The notes under the pieces were generated by a model. That model worked only from the letters and a program-made list of their open reading frames with translations. It was not told the origin of the DNA and ran no database searches. From a virus, in IMG/VR virus record IMGVR_UViG_3300046715_000149, positions 1-64,000 of that record: 64,000 bases of DNA. The stretch is one strand, 5' to 3'. The translations under genes and the position numbers were made by a program. This document shows, one piece after another, positions 46,771 to 55,900 of the stretch; the first letter of the stretch is position 1, and the number at the start of each line of letters is the position of its first letter.

Positions 46771-47907
46771 ATGGCCCGGATCGGTCGTAGCTTTCCCACC
46801 CATCCGCTGATCAAGCATCAGTCCCTCTTCCTGCCGTCCAACATCACCCTCGCCGACGCCGGGTCCGAGGCCGAGGCGCTCACGGCTACCGCGACAGTCC
46901 CGCTCGCCGATACCGGCGCCGGGACCGAGGCACTGACCGCGACCGTAGCCGCGCCGCTGGCGGACGCGGGCTCGAGCGCCGAGGCACTGGCGGCCACGGT
47001 CGCCGCGCCGCTGGCCGACGCCGGATCGGCCGTTGATTCCCTGACGGTCACGGTCGCGGCTCCGCTCGCCGACGCCGGCGCGGCGTCCGACGCCCTGGAC
47101 AACGGGCTCGGCACGACCAAGTCGCTGACCGACACCGGCTCGGCGGCCGACACGCTCACCGTCACGGCGACGGTCCCGCTCGCCGACACGGCGACCGGCG
47201 CCGACGCGCTGGCGGTAACTGCGGCCGTCCCGCTCGCGGACACCGGGTCGGCCGCCCAGTCGCTGACCGCTACCGCCGCGGCACCGCTGGCGGACGCGGC
47301 GTCTTCCGGCGAGTCGTTGATCGCGAGCGTCACCGCCTCGCTCGCCGACAGCGCGGCGGCGGCCGACTCGCTGACCGCCACCGCGACCGTTCCGCTCGCC
47401 GACACCGGCGCCGCGTCGGACGCGATCGACAACGGTCTCGGCACGAACAAGGCCCTTGCCGACACCGGGGCATCCGCCGAGGCGCTGACCGCTACCGCGG
47501 CCACGCCGCTGGCCGACGCCGGATCCGGCGCCGACGCGCTCGGCGTGAGTGTGGCGCCGGCCCTGGCCGACACCGCCTCGGCGTTGACCACGCTGGCGGT
47601 GACCTCGGTCGCCGCGCCGCTGGCGGACGCGGGCTCCGCTGCCGACACGCTCAGCGTGCAGGTCACGCTGGCACTCACCGACACCGGGCACGCGGTGGAC
47701 ACCGCGGTCGGGCAGGACAATGCGTTCGTCCTGAAGTCCCTGAACGATTCAGGTTCGGCCGCAGACTCGTTCTTCTTCGTGCCTAGCCTGATCACGGGCC
47801 GGCCCGCGGTGACCGGCGATCCGGCGACATCCAAGGCGACCGGCGATCCGGCCGTCGGGACCGTGACCGGCGATCCGGTCTACGCCAGCGCGACGGGAGT
47901 GTACTGA
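46771..47907 (+). CDS. Repeat-rich fibrous protein
   Basis: A 378-residue protein made of about 17 tandem repeats of about 18 residues, consensus PLADxGSxADxLTxTxAx, from about residue 27 to 345. It ends with three TGDP repeats. The DNA repeat is about 54 bases and is clear in the coding strand. Two copies carry a longer DALDNGLGTTK-type variant. Such sequences form elongated rods or surface fibres. It lies in the late region ahead of connector genes. Confidence 0.75.
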   Translation: MARIGRSFPTHPLIKHQSLFLPSNITLADAGSEAEALTATATVPLADTGAGTEALTATVAAPLADAGSSAEALAATVAAPLADAGSAVDSLTVTVAAPLADAGAASDALDNGLGTTKSLTDTGSAADTLTVTATVPLADTATGADALAVTAAVPLADTGSAAQSLTATAAAPLADAASSGESLIASVTASLADSAAAADSLTATATVPLADTGAASDAIDNGLGTNKALADTGASAEALTATAATPLADAGSGADALGVSVAPALADTASALTTLAVTSVAAPLADAGSAADTLSVQVTLALTDTGHAVDTAVGQDNAFVLKSLNDSGSAADSFFFVPSLITGRPAVTGDPATSKATGDPAVGTVTGDPVYASATGVY

Positions 47908-48644
47908 TGCCGCAGACGGTGTACGACCTGGGCGACCCGATCACCAGCCGGCTCAAGCTGGGCGTCACGCCCGACGGATCCACGGTCGCCGCCGTGACGC
48001 TGCAGCGCCCGGACGGCACGTCGATCGCGGTTACGCCCGGCGCGTGGGTGGGCGACGAGAAGACGGCGCAGTTCTACGCGACCGACGACGGCACGGTATC
48101 CGGCACGCTGCTGGCCGCGGCCGGCGACTGGCTGGCCGTGTGGAAGGTGACCGGCACCGGCGCCTCGGTCACGCCGAAGGTCTACAACGTCGCGCCGCTG
48201 CCCGGCACCAGTACCCGGCCGTCGTGGTCGCCGTTCCTGTCGGACGTGGCCGACCACGTGCCCTACCTGACGATCGACCCGACCATCCCCGGCTCGCAGG
48301 TCTACCTCGGCACGTTCACCGGCTACACCTCGCCGACCGACGAGCAGGCGCAGCGGCACATCGACATCGCCGTGTCGATCGTCGGCGCGGGCTTCGGCAC
48401 GCTGACCGGCACGCTGCCTCGGATGGCCCGCTCGGTCGCCGCGACCTGGGCGGCCGCCACGCTCTGCCGCGCGTTCGCCCGCGACGCCGAGACGGTAGCC
48501 CGGGCCGCCGACCTGATGCGCCAGGCGCAGGCCGACCTCAAGGTGCTCACGTCTGCCGTCGACAACACCGGCAGCACCACGCTCAACGCCGTACCCGTGC
48601 TCAGGGCGCCCGATCCGGTGCCGTGGGGTGATCAGTATCTTTAG
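47907..48644 (+). CDS. Probable head-tail connector protein
   Basis: A 245-residue protein. The N-terminal 100 residues are beta-rich (GDPITSRLKLGVTPDGSTV); the C-terminal 130 are helical (ARSVAATWAAATLCRAFARDAE), the layout of adaptor proteins that attach below the portal. It is ATGA-coupled to the repeat protein. The assignment is from position and overall shape. Confidence 0.5.
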   Translation: MPQTVYDLGDPITSRLKLGVTPDGSTVAAVTLQRPDGTSIAVTPGAWVGDEKTAQFYATDDGTVSGTLLAAAGDWLAVWKVTGTGASVTPKVYNVAPLPGTSTRPSWSPFLSDVADHVPYLTIDPTIPGSQVYLGTFTGYTSPTDEQAQRHIDIAVSIVGAGFGTLTGTLPRMARSVAATWAAATLCRAFARDAETVARAADLMRQAQADLKVLTSAVDNTGSTTLNAVPVLRAPDPVPWGDQYL

Positions 48645-48659
48645 GATCTTGGAGGATCG

Positions 48660-48980
48660 ATGACCGACTTCGCTGCGGACTCGGTGGACAGCATCACCGG
48701 CGGCACGCTGACCAAGCGCACGGGAACGGCAAGCGCGGACACCGTCCCCGCCGGGACCACCGTCCTGTGGGTCAACGGCGGGGCGGGCTCGCACACCGTC
48801 ACCCTGACCAACAACAAGACGGACCAGGGACTGACCATCTCCAGCCGTATCCTGACCATCCCTGCCGCCACGGCCTATCAGTCTCGCATCGACCCGCTCA
48901 CCGGCGACGCCAACGGCCGGGTAGCCGTGGCGATCAACGGCACGGCGGCCGAGGTCACCTACTACATCACCAATACCTAG
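48660..48980 (+). CDS. Small beta-rich structural protein
   Basis: A 106-residue Thr/Ala-rich protein (VDSITGGTLTKRTGTASAD). Its pattern resembles the small decoration-like protein at 43195-43485. No family is recognised. Confidence 0.6.
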   Translation: MTDFAADSVDSITGGTLTKRTGTASADTVPAGTTVLWVNGGAGSHTVTLTNNKTDQGLTISSRILTIPAATAYQSRIDPLTGDANGRVAVAINGTAAEVTYYITNT

Positions 48981-48988
48981 GAGACGTC

Positions 48989-49495
48989 ATGGCCAACGAG
49001 TACACCGCGCTGCGCAGCATCCTGGCACCGGGCACCAGCGTCTACGGCTACCACCGCGGCCAGCCGGTCATGGCGTCGGTCGTGGACGCGTGGTCGCTGA
49101 GCGTCGGCACCGCCAACGATCCGGACGCGGACGTGGTCGAGGGCGACCTGCCTGCCGACGAGCCCGCCGTTGCCCCCGCCCCGCGCCGCCCGACCGAGGC
49201 CGACAACCGGGCGACGTGGGAGTCGTGGGCGGTCGCCAACGGCATGGACGCGCAGCAGGCGGCCGAGGCCAGCCAGGAGGACCTCGAGGCGGTGGGCGTC
49301 AGCGAGCAGGGCGAGCAGCCCGTGCGGCCGGCCGACACCGCCAAGAAGGCCGAGTGGCAGGCGTACGCCGCGCGACTGGGCGCCGACGAGACCTGGGCAT
49401 ACGCCGACACGACCACGAAGGCCGACCTGCAGGCGTACGCGCCGCAGCCGGGTGACACCGTGGCCGTCGCGGCCACCGAGGCGAGTCAGGGCTGA
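48989..49495 (+). CDS. Protein with repeated LEM/SAP-like modules
   Basis: A 168-residue protein. A DNRATWESWAVANGMDAQQAAEAS module is followed by AKKAEWQAYAARLGADETWAYADT; both resemble the module in the protein at 42480-42884. TAGGAGACGTC precedes the ATG. It is likely a connector-region protein of unknown role. Confidence 0.65.
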   Translation: MANEYTALRSILAPGTSVYGYHRGQPVMASVVDAWSLSVGTANDPDADVVEGDLPADEPAVAPAPRRPTEADNRATWESWAVANGMDAQQAAEASQEDLEAVGVSEQGEQPVRPADTAKKAEWQAYAARLGADETWAYADTTTKADLQAYAPQPGDTVAVAATEASQG

Positions 49496-49497
49496 CC

Positions 49498-49932
49498 GTG
49501 GCGCGCGACGTCGTGGTGGTCATGGACCCGCGCTGGGAGGTCGGCGTGCTCGGCCTGTCCGAGGACTGGCTGGACCAGGCCGCGGTCATCGTGGCCGGCG
49601 GCCAGAAGCGGCGCATCCCGGTCTCGGCCGACGGCAGCAACGGCAGGCCGGCCGGCTACGCGCGCGACCGCATCCACGTCGAGCGCGGCCGGGACGAGGC
49701 CGGCCCGTACCGCGACATCGGCTCGGACGCCGAGACGCCGGAGGGCTACCCCTACCCCCTAGGACTTGAGCTCGGCACGGCGCCGCACGTGATCGAGCCG
49801 AAGGGGCCCGGCTACCCGCTGCGCGACTCGCACGGCAACGTGTTCGGCTACCACGTCGACCACCCGGGCACGCCGCCCTACCCGTGGTGCCGCGCCGCGC
49901 TGGCCGATCTCGTGGGTAGGGTCTTCCGGTGA
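49498..49932 (+). CDS. Head-tail joining protein (HK97 gp10-like)
   Basis: A 144-residue protein from a GTG. HVIEPKGPGYPLRD followed by HVDHPGTPPYPWCRAALADL matches the late segment of gp10-type minor head/tail joining proteins. Its position just before the tail-terminator-type gene agrees. Confidence 0.7.
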   Translation: MARDVVVVMDPRWEVGVLGLSEDWLDQAAVIVAGGQKRRIPVSADGSNGRPAGYARDRIHVERGRDEAGPYRDIGSDAETPEGYPYPLGLELGTAPHVIEPKGPGYPLRDSHGNVFGYHVDHPGTPPYPWCRAALADLVGRVFR

Positions 49933-50168
49933 CCACCACGGCGGCCAGCACCCGGCATCTGCTGACCCTCTGGCACGGCCAGAAGCCGTGGCACTGGGCC
50001 GCTCTCAAGTACGGCCACGCCCAGCCGCTCGGCTTCCGCAACCACCTGCGCGCCCGCCGGTTCTGGCAGATCCACCTCACGCCCGTGCACATCGAGCGCG
50101 ACTACAGCAAGTGGAACGTCGGCATCTGCTGGGGCAAACGGACCGTCTACCTCATGGTGCACCGGTGA
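49929..50168 (+). CDS. Small protein of unknown function
   Basis: A 79-residue basic, Trp-rich protein from a GTG (RHLLTLWHGQKPWHWAAL). It is coupled by GTGA overlaps on both sides within the connector genes. No family is recognised. Confidence 0.6.
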   Translation: MTTTAASTRHLLTLWHGQKPWHWAALKYGHAQPLGFRNHLRARRFWQIHLTPVHIERDYSKWNVGICWGKRTVYLMVHR

Positions 50169-50359
50169 CCGCCCTCGTCAAGCCATACGCGTATCTGCCC
50201 GACTATGCCGATGTCGACTACGTGGACGGCAAGCTCTCCGTTGCGCAGGGGATCATCGCAAGGACGACTGACCCGGGTCTGAAGCGACGGTGGATGGAGA
50301 CGGTGGACCTACTGCTTGAGCAGCGGTCGGCGCTGGCTTCGCTGGACGGTCAGCAGTGA
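50165..50359 (+). CDS. Small protein of unknown function
   Basis: A 64-residue acidic protein from a GTG (MTALVKPYAYLPDYADVDY), helical at the C-terminus. It is coupled to both neighbours. No family is recognised. Confidence 0.6.
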   Translation: MTALVKPYAYLPDYADVDYVDGKLSVAQGIIARTTDPGLKRRWMETVDLLLEQRSALASLDGQQ

Positions 50360-50784
50360 CCGCGCGGACCTACGCCGACGCAGTGGGCGTGATGCGCGAA
50401 TGGATCAACTCGCGCACGACCACGCTGGTCGGCGTCGGGCATCCGCTTCAGCAGGGCGCGCACCTGAAGAAGATCTCGGGCGGCGCACCTGCGGCGTACG
50501 CGTACCTGGAAGAGGGCATCTCGTTCCGCAGCGCGGACTCGCCGGAGAGCCCGGACATGCTCGCGGCCATGTCGGCGCAGATCTACGCGGACACCCGCGA
50601 GGCGGCCGGACTGGCCGCGACCGCGCTGGCCGAGGAGCTGAGCACGCAGCTCGAAGGTCGCGAGACCGCGGTGACGGGCGCGGTCATCTACGCGGTCGAC
50701 GACATCCAGGGGCCGGCCTACGTGCCCGACGGCGACCGGCCGCGGCTGCTGCTCAACTGGACCGTTCGGATCCGGCCGACGTGA
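50356..50784 (+). CDS. Probable tail terminator protein
   Basis: A 142-residue protein from a GTG, preceding the tail tube gene. It starts MTARTYADAVGVMREWINS and ends in strand-rich RLLLNWTVRIRPT, fitting minor tail/tail terminator proteins. The assignment rests mainly on gene order. Confidence 0.6.
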   Translation: MTARTYADAVGVMREWINSRTTTLVGVGHPLQQGAHLKKISGGAPAAYAYLEEGISFRSADSPESPDMLAAMSAQIYADTREAAGLAATALAEELSTQLEGRETAVTGAVIYAVDDIQGPAYVPDGDRPRLLLNWTVRIRPT

Positions 50785-50788
50785 GCCG

Positions 50789-51106
50789 CTAGACCAGCCG
50801 ACCGGTCTTGCCGATTAGGTCGTCAGCGATGCCGGTCAGCACCTCGGCCTCGGCCTGCAACTCGCCGACGAGCCGCAGTAGGGCCTGTCGCTGGTCGATG
50901 ATCCGGGTGCAGGCGCTCCATGCGGTGCCGTGGCCATAGTCGCCGTCGCCGCCGGGCGAGTATCCGGCCGCGATCAGTTCGTCGTAGACGCACCGCTTCC
51001 CACGTCGGATCGGCGTGTCGAGGATTTTGCCGATCTCCGCGCGCACCTCGGCGGCGGCATCCTCCAGTCGGCGGCTGAGCTGATGCAGGTGCTCCAGGTT
51101 CTCCAT
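50789..51106 (-). CDS. Leaderless accessory protein
   Basis: A 105-residue, mostly helical protein starting MENLEHLHQLSRRLED; long coiled-coil-like helices with a short GYSPGGDGDYGHG loop. The ATG lies exactly six bases after TACAGT of P9. A longer frame to 51433 would cross the tRNA-like element and is rejected. The function is unknown. Confidence 0.75.
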   Translation of the reverse strand: MENLEHLHQLSRRLEDAAAEVRAEIGKILDTPIRRGKRCVYDELIAAGYSPGGDGDYGHGTAWSACTRIIDQRQALLRLVGELQAEAEVLTGIADDLIGKTGRLV

Positions 51107-51112
51107 GGAATT

Positions 51113-51141
51113 ACTGTACTCCCAGCGGACCAACATCGCGA
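51113..51141 (-). promoter_or_regulatory. Family promoter P9, leaderless, weak -35
   Basis: TACAGT at 51118-51113 with GCTGGGAG upstream; the hexamer 17 bases upstream, TCGCGA, is poor. The ATG at 51106 follows after six bases. Confidence 0.75.
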
Positions 51142-51154
51142 TAGGCGGACTGGC

Positions 51155-51250
51155 GTGAGCAATCGGACGTGGGTGTGGCTCGTCCTGGTCTGCACGCTGC
51201 TGGCCCTGCTGGTGACGCTCGCGATCATCAACACGTGGATGACCGGATAG
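51155..51250 (+). CDS. Tiny membrane protein
   Basis: A 31-residue frame from a GTG: VSNRTWVWLVLVCTLLALLV and onwards, one hydrophobic segment. It reads away from P9. No clear ribosome-binding site beyond GGCGGACTGGC is seen, so it is uncertain. Confidence 0.35.
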   Translation: MSNRTWVWLVLVCTLLALLVTLAIINTWMTG

Positions 51251-51304
51251 CGGCCCGAGGTCCCCATCGTTCCGGTCGCCGCAGTCACGTGACCCGGCTG
51301 TCGT

Positions 51305-51376
51305 CCCAGGCGGGGAGTCGAACCCAACCTCTCGCCCTGCGTTCGGGCGAGCGCTCTGCCACTGAGCTAGCCCGGG
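51305..51376 (-). tRNA. tRNA-like gene with over-long anticodon stem
   Basis: Read leftwards: acceptor CCCGGGC with GCCTGGG (one G-U), TA, D arm GCTC-AGTGGCA-GAGC, and a T loop GGGTTCGACTCCC. The anticodon arm is CTCGCCC-GAACGCA-GGGCGAG, 7 bp with a 7-base loop or 5 bp with an 11-base loop, and lacks U33. The T stem has a mismatch and is one base short. The anticodon would be ACG if the 7-base loop is used. It lies on the strand opposite to the late genes. Confidence 0.5.
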
Positions 51377-51542
51377 TCGGGCCCGATGACCGCCACGCGG
51401 TCCGCCGAGGGCGGCGCTGGTCGCTTCGCTCAACCTGCGCGGGTTACACCGGGCACCTTGCCCACCACCTTAGCCACCCGGCCTCACGAGAGGTGCGGGT
51501 CTTCAGTACGCCCCTCGGGGGCTTTGATCTGAGGAGTGATCC

Positions 51543-52124
51543 ATGCCAGCGGTGACAGTCCCGAAGGGCGCGCTCAGTTTCGGCGCCGGATATCTCTACG
51601 TGTCCGACCTCGGCGTTTCGGCGCCGACCAACACTGTCGTCGGCTCGGTGTTCACCGACACCTGGCCCGGCGGCTGGAACCTGTGGGGCGTCACCCGCGA
51701 GGGCCACACCCTGAACATCGGCATCGACACCGACGCGGTGGAGGCGGCCGAGTACGTCGACCCGCTGCTCAACGTCGTCACCGGCCGCACCATCACGGCC
51801 GAGTTCGAGGTCATGCAGATCCACCTGACCAACTACAAGCGCGCGTTCAACGGCGGCACCAAGGCGACCTCCGGCGCGGGCACCACGCTGCTGACCACGT
51901 TCACGCTGCCGCAGATCGGCGCCGAGGTCCGCCAGCAACTCGGATGGGAGGCGGTGGACGGCACCGAGCGCTGGTGGGGGATGCAGACCTTCCAGACCGG
52001 CTCGGTCGGCATCCAGCGCAAGAAGGGCGCGGACAACGCCAGCCTCCCGCTGACGTTCACCTTCGAGCCGGACGCGTCCTCGCAGCCGATCTACTTCGCT
52101 GCCGCCGGGACCAACCGTGGCTGA
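51543..52124 (+). CDS. Major tail tube protein
   Basis: A 193-residue protein in the expected place before the tail chaperones. It shows the beta-sandwich pattern of siphovirus tube proteins (GYLYVSDLGVSAP, EGHTLNIGIDTDAVEAAEYVDP, LPLTFTFEPDASS). TGAGGAGTGATCC precedes the ATG. Hexamers stack into the tail tube around the tape measure. Confidence 0.8.
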   Translation: MPAVTVPKGALSFGAGYLYVSDLGVSAPTNTVVGSVFTDTWPGGWNLWGVTREGHTLNIGIDTDAVEAAEYVDPLLNVVTGRTITAEFEVMQIHLTNYKRAFNGGTKATSGAGTTLLTTFTLPQIGAEVRQQLGWEAVDGTERWWGMQTFQTGSVGIQRKKGADNASLPLTFTFEPDASSQPIYFAAAGTNRG

Positions 52125-52758
52125 CATCCAGATGAACGCCGGCGGCACGTGGCCGCCGCCGCCGTGGACCGGCATGCCGGACCAGCCGTCGGACGGCCAG
52201 CCGTACTACACCACGCTTCCGCGCGATACGCCGATGGCCGATCCGACCTCGCGCGATGCGCAGGCCGCGGCCGAGGGGGTCGTGCTCGACCCGGACGGCG
52301 ACTACCTCGATTTCTACGACGAGAAGTTCCGGCTGGCGGACAAGGTCGGGCTTGCGCCGATGATCCGGTTCGGCGCTGCTGCGAACCGCGGGCTCGACTC
52401 CGACGACATGGAAGGCCTGGCCGCGATGCACTCGCTCATCCGGTCGGTCATCCACCGCCCGCCGCTGCTGGACGAGCACGGCCAGCAGCAAGTCGACGTC
52501 AACGGCAAGAAGCTGCGCGACGAGAAGGAGTGGAACCGCTTCCTCGACCTCGCCGAGGACGAGCTTGCCGACGGCGACGAGATCATGGACTTCGTCAACC
52601 GGGCGATGGAGATCATGGCCGCCCGCCCTACCAAGCCGCGAGAGCTCTCCTCGGGTGGATCGCGGACAACTTCGGCGAGTTCGAGGGCCGGCTCGTCCTC
52701 GCGGGCCATGCACCCCGATGTGGCTGGGCTGACGCCGGTCGCGGATCTGGGCCGCTAG
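52117..52758 (+). CDS. Tail assembly chaperone, short form
   Basis: A 213-residue protein from a GTG between the tube and tape measure genes. The helical core (EEWNRFLDLAEDELADGDE-type segment) ends in a Ser/Arg-rich tail. In siphoviruses this product and a frameshifted longer form help assemble tape measure and tube. The second form shares this N-terminus and continues in the -1 frame. Confidence 0.75.
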   Translation: MADIQMNAGGTWPPPPWTGMPDQPSDGQPYYTTLPRDTPMADPTSRDAQAAAEGVVLDPDGDYLDFYDEKFRLADKVGLAPMIRFGAAANRGLDSDDMEGLAAMHSLIRSVIHRPPLLDEHGQQQVDVNGKKLRDEKEWNRFLDLAEDELADGDEIMDFVNRAMEIMAARPTKPRELSSGGSRTTSASSRAGSSSRAMHPDVAGLTPVADLGR

Positions 52759-52931
52759 ACGACATGCCGCTGCGGGTGGCGCTCAATGCCGCCTACGCGA
52801 TGTTGACCCAAGGTCTGGAAGCGGACCAGCGGCAGCAGATCGACGAGCAGATCTACGGGTGGGGCGAGATGAACAACCAGGCCAACCGTGTGCTTCGCAT
52901 GGGCGTGGACGACAGCGGAGGTGAGAGCTGA
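52635..52931 (+). CDS. Tail assembly chaperone, frameshift extension (-1 frame)
   Basis: The -1 frame is open from 52149 to 52931. From about 52640 it reads ARALLGWIADNFGEFEG and continues past the short form's stop to just before the tape measure start. The shift must happen between the start of gene 52117 and its stop at 52758; the codon pattern suggests near 52630-52660. The start given is only an approximate junction; no obvious heptamer slip site was found. Confidence 0.65.
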   Translation, partial: AARALLGWIADNFGEFEGRLVLAGHAPRCGWADAGRGSGPLDDMPLRVALNAAYAMLTQGLEADQRQQIDEQIYGWGEMNNQANRVLRMGVDDSGGES

Positions 52932-55900
52932 TGGTGGCTCTTGCCTCCGCGTTCGTTCGTGTCCGGCCACAGGTCGACCGGAACGAGTTCGCCAAGGCGG
53001 CCGAACAGGTCGGCCAGGATGCCGGGAAGGTTTACGGCGACGCCTTCGCCCGCGGGTCCGACGGCAAGCTGAGCGACTCTCGCAGCAAGATGGTCAAGGA
53101 GTCCGAGAAGGCGGCCGGGGACGCCGGGGGCAAGTCCGGGCGAGCGTTCGGCAAGAGCTTCGGCCGGGAGACGGACAAGTCGTCCGGCGCGTTCAGCAAG
53201 GCCATCGCGCTGATGGCGGCCAAGACGACGCTGTTCGCCGGGACGGCCGCGGCGGCTGCACCGGGCATCATCCACCTGACTGCCGCCCTCGCCCCCGCGG
53301 TCGGGGTGATCGCCGGGCTGCCCGCCGTGCTCGCCGCAGGCGGCGCGGCGATGGCCACGTTCAAGGTTGCCACGGGAGGGGTCGGCAAGGCGATCACCGC
53401 CGGGCTGACCGGCACGGCCAAGCAGGCGCAGAAGGCGTTGGACGCGCTGCCGCCATCGGCGCAGCGGTTCACGAAGGTGATCGTCGGACTCAAGCCTAAG
53501 ATCGATGCGCTGCGCCAGTCGGTGGCCGAGCGCTTCTTCCGGCCGCTGACTGATGACATCAAGCCGCTGGCCGACAAGTACTTCCCGCTGATCAAGACGC
53601 AGATGTCCAACCTTGCCGGACCGCTGGGCGGACTGGCCGAACAGTTCACCAAGACCGCCCGGAGCAGTCGCGTGTTCTCGGCCGTGTCCAGCGTCTTCAA
53701 GAACACCCGCGTGTCGGTGATCCTGCTGCGCGGCGCGATCGACCCGCTCACCAAGGCGCTCGCCGCAGTGATCAGCGCGACCGCGGGAAAGCTGCCCGGT
53801 CTGGCGCAGGGCTTCGCCGACGGTGCGGCCAAGGTCGGCGTCTTCCTGCAGAAGGCCGCCGCGTCCGGTCAGATCAGCCAGTTCTTCCAGGCCGGGCTGA
53901 CCACGCTCAAGCAGTTGGGCGGGATCGTCGTCAACGTCGGCTCGATCCTGCAGAGCGTGTTCTCTGCGGCGACCGCGACCGGCAACAACCTGCTCGGCAA
54001 CCTCAAGGCGCTGACCAGCCAGGCGGCGGCCTTCCTCAAGAGCGTCCAGGGCTCGAGCGCGCTCGCCTCGCTGTTCGGCACCCTCGCCCAGTTCGGGCAG
54101 GCGCTGCGCACCTCGCTCGGCGCCGTGCTGCCCGCCATCGCGACGAGCATCCAGATCCTCGCCCCCGCCGTGGCCGGCCTGGCCGGCCCGTTCGCCCAGC
54201 TGATCGTCGCGGTGGCCCCGCTGCTGCCGATGTTCGCCGGGTGGGCCGCAGTCATCATCACGAAGCTGACACCGGCCATCACGACGCTATCGAAGTTCCT
54301 GGCCGAGCACACCGACGTGGTCAAGGCGGCTGCGACCGCCGTCGGTGCGTTCCTGGCCGTGCAGAAGCTGGCCGCGGCCGCCATCGCCATCCAGGCGGCG
54401 GGCGGCCTGCTCGCATACGCCAAGGGCCTGCAATTGGTCACCACACTCACGAAGATCTGGACCGGCGCGCAGGCTGCGCTCGACGTCGTGCTGAACGCCA
54501 ACCCAATCGGCCTGGTCGTCGTCGCGATCGCCGCGCTGGTGGCCGGGATCGTGCTGGCCTACAAGCACTCCGAGACGTTCCGTAACATCGTGCAGGCGGT
54601 ATGGGGCGCGATCAAGGTGGCGATCGGCGCGACCGTCGACTGGATCGTCAACGTCGCGTGGCCCGCGATCAAGAAGGCGTGGGACGCGATCGCGGCCGCC
54701 GGGCTGTGGCTCTGGCACAACGTGATCGAGCCGGTCTGGCACGGCATCCAGGCGGTCATCAGCTTCGTGGTCGCCGCCGTGAAGACCTACATCGCGATCA
54801 TCGTGGCCGAGTTCAAGTTCGTCGCTGGCATCGCGTTGTGGCTGTGGCACAACATCTTCGAGCCCGTGTTCAACGGGATCAAGAAGGTCGTCGAGATCTG
54901 GTGGCTGGCCACCGAGATCGTCTTCAAGCTGTTCGCGGACGTGACCCGAGTGATAGTCGGCGCGGCGGTCGGCTTCCTCAAGTCGGTGTTCACCGCGGTG
55001 TTCGGCTTCATCAAAGACAAGGTGATCACGCCCTGGTGGACCACCATCCAGCTGATATTCAACGCCTTCCGGTCCTACGTGATCGGCCCCATCGCCGCCG
55101 CAGCCGAATTCCTGCGCTCGCTGTTCGCCAGGATCTTCACGGCGATCGGCAACACCGTCATCGGCTGGTACCGCAACTACATCGCGCCGATCTTCACCGC
55201 GGTCCGCAACGCATGGAACACGCTGGCACTCGGCTTCTCCATCATCTACAACACAAAGATCAAGCCGGTGTTCGACGCGTTCGTCGGCTTCATCAAGGGC
55301 ACCGTGGTCAAGGGCTTCCAGACCGGCGTCTCGCTCATCTCCAAGGCATGGAGCGCCGTGCAGGCTGCGGCAAAGGCGCCCGTGACGTTCGTGGTCAACC
55401 ACGTGATCAACCCGTTCATCAACGGCCTGAACAAGGCGGCGTCGATCGTCGGCGTGAAGGACCGTGTCGAGCCGATCAAGGGCTTCGCGACCGGCGGGCA
55501 GCTGCCCGCTTACGCGACCGGCGGCCGGATCGCCGGTGCGCCGTCGGCCGTCGACAACCGGCTGGCGCCGGCCACGATCCCCGGCGTCGGCGCGGTGAAG
55601 CTGGCCGGCGGCGAGTACGTGGTCAACGCGCAGGACACGGCCAAGGCGCTCCCGCTGCTCAAGTGGGTCAACGCCGGAATGAAGGGCGGAGCCGCGGGGA
55701 TCTCCCGCTACCTCGGCCGGCCGCTCACCGAGTTCCCCGGTGACGGGTCGGAGGGCTGGGCGTTCGCCGATGGCGGGCTCGTCGGCTGGACCAAGGACGT
55801 GTGGGGCGCGCTGACCAATCCGGGCGCGACCATCCGCAAGCCGTTCGAGGCGTTGCTCAATCAGATCCCAGGCGTCGGCATGATCAAGGATTTCCTGATC

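Noticed and set aside
46771-47907. Tandem repeats considered as a CRISPR array
   Set aside because: The repeats are in frame, protein-coding, adjoining without unique spacers, and vary at third positions as expected of a repeat protein.
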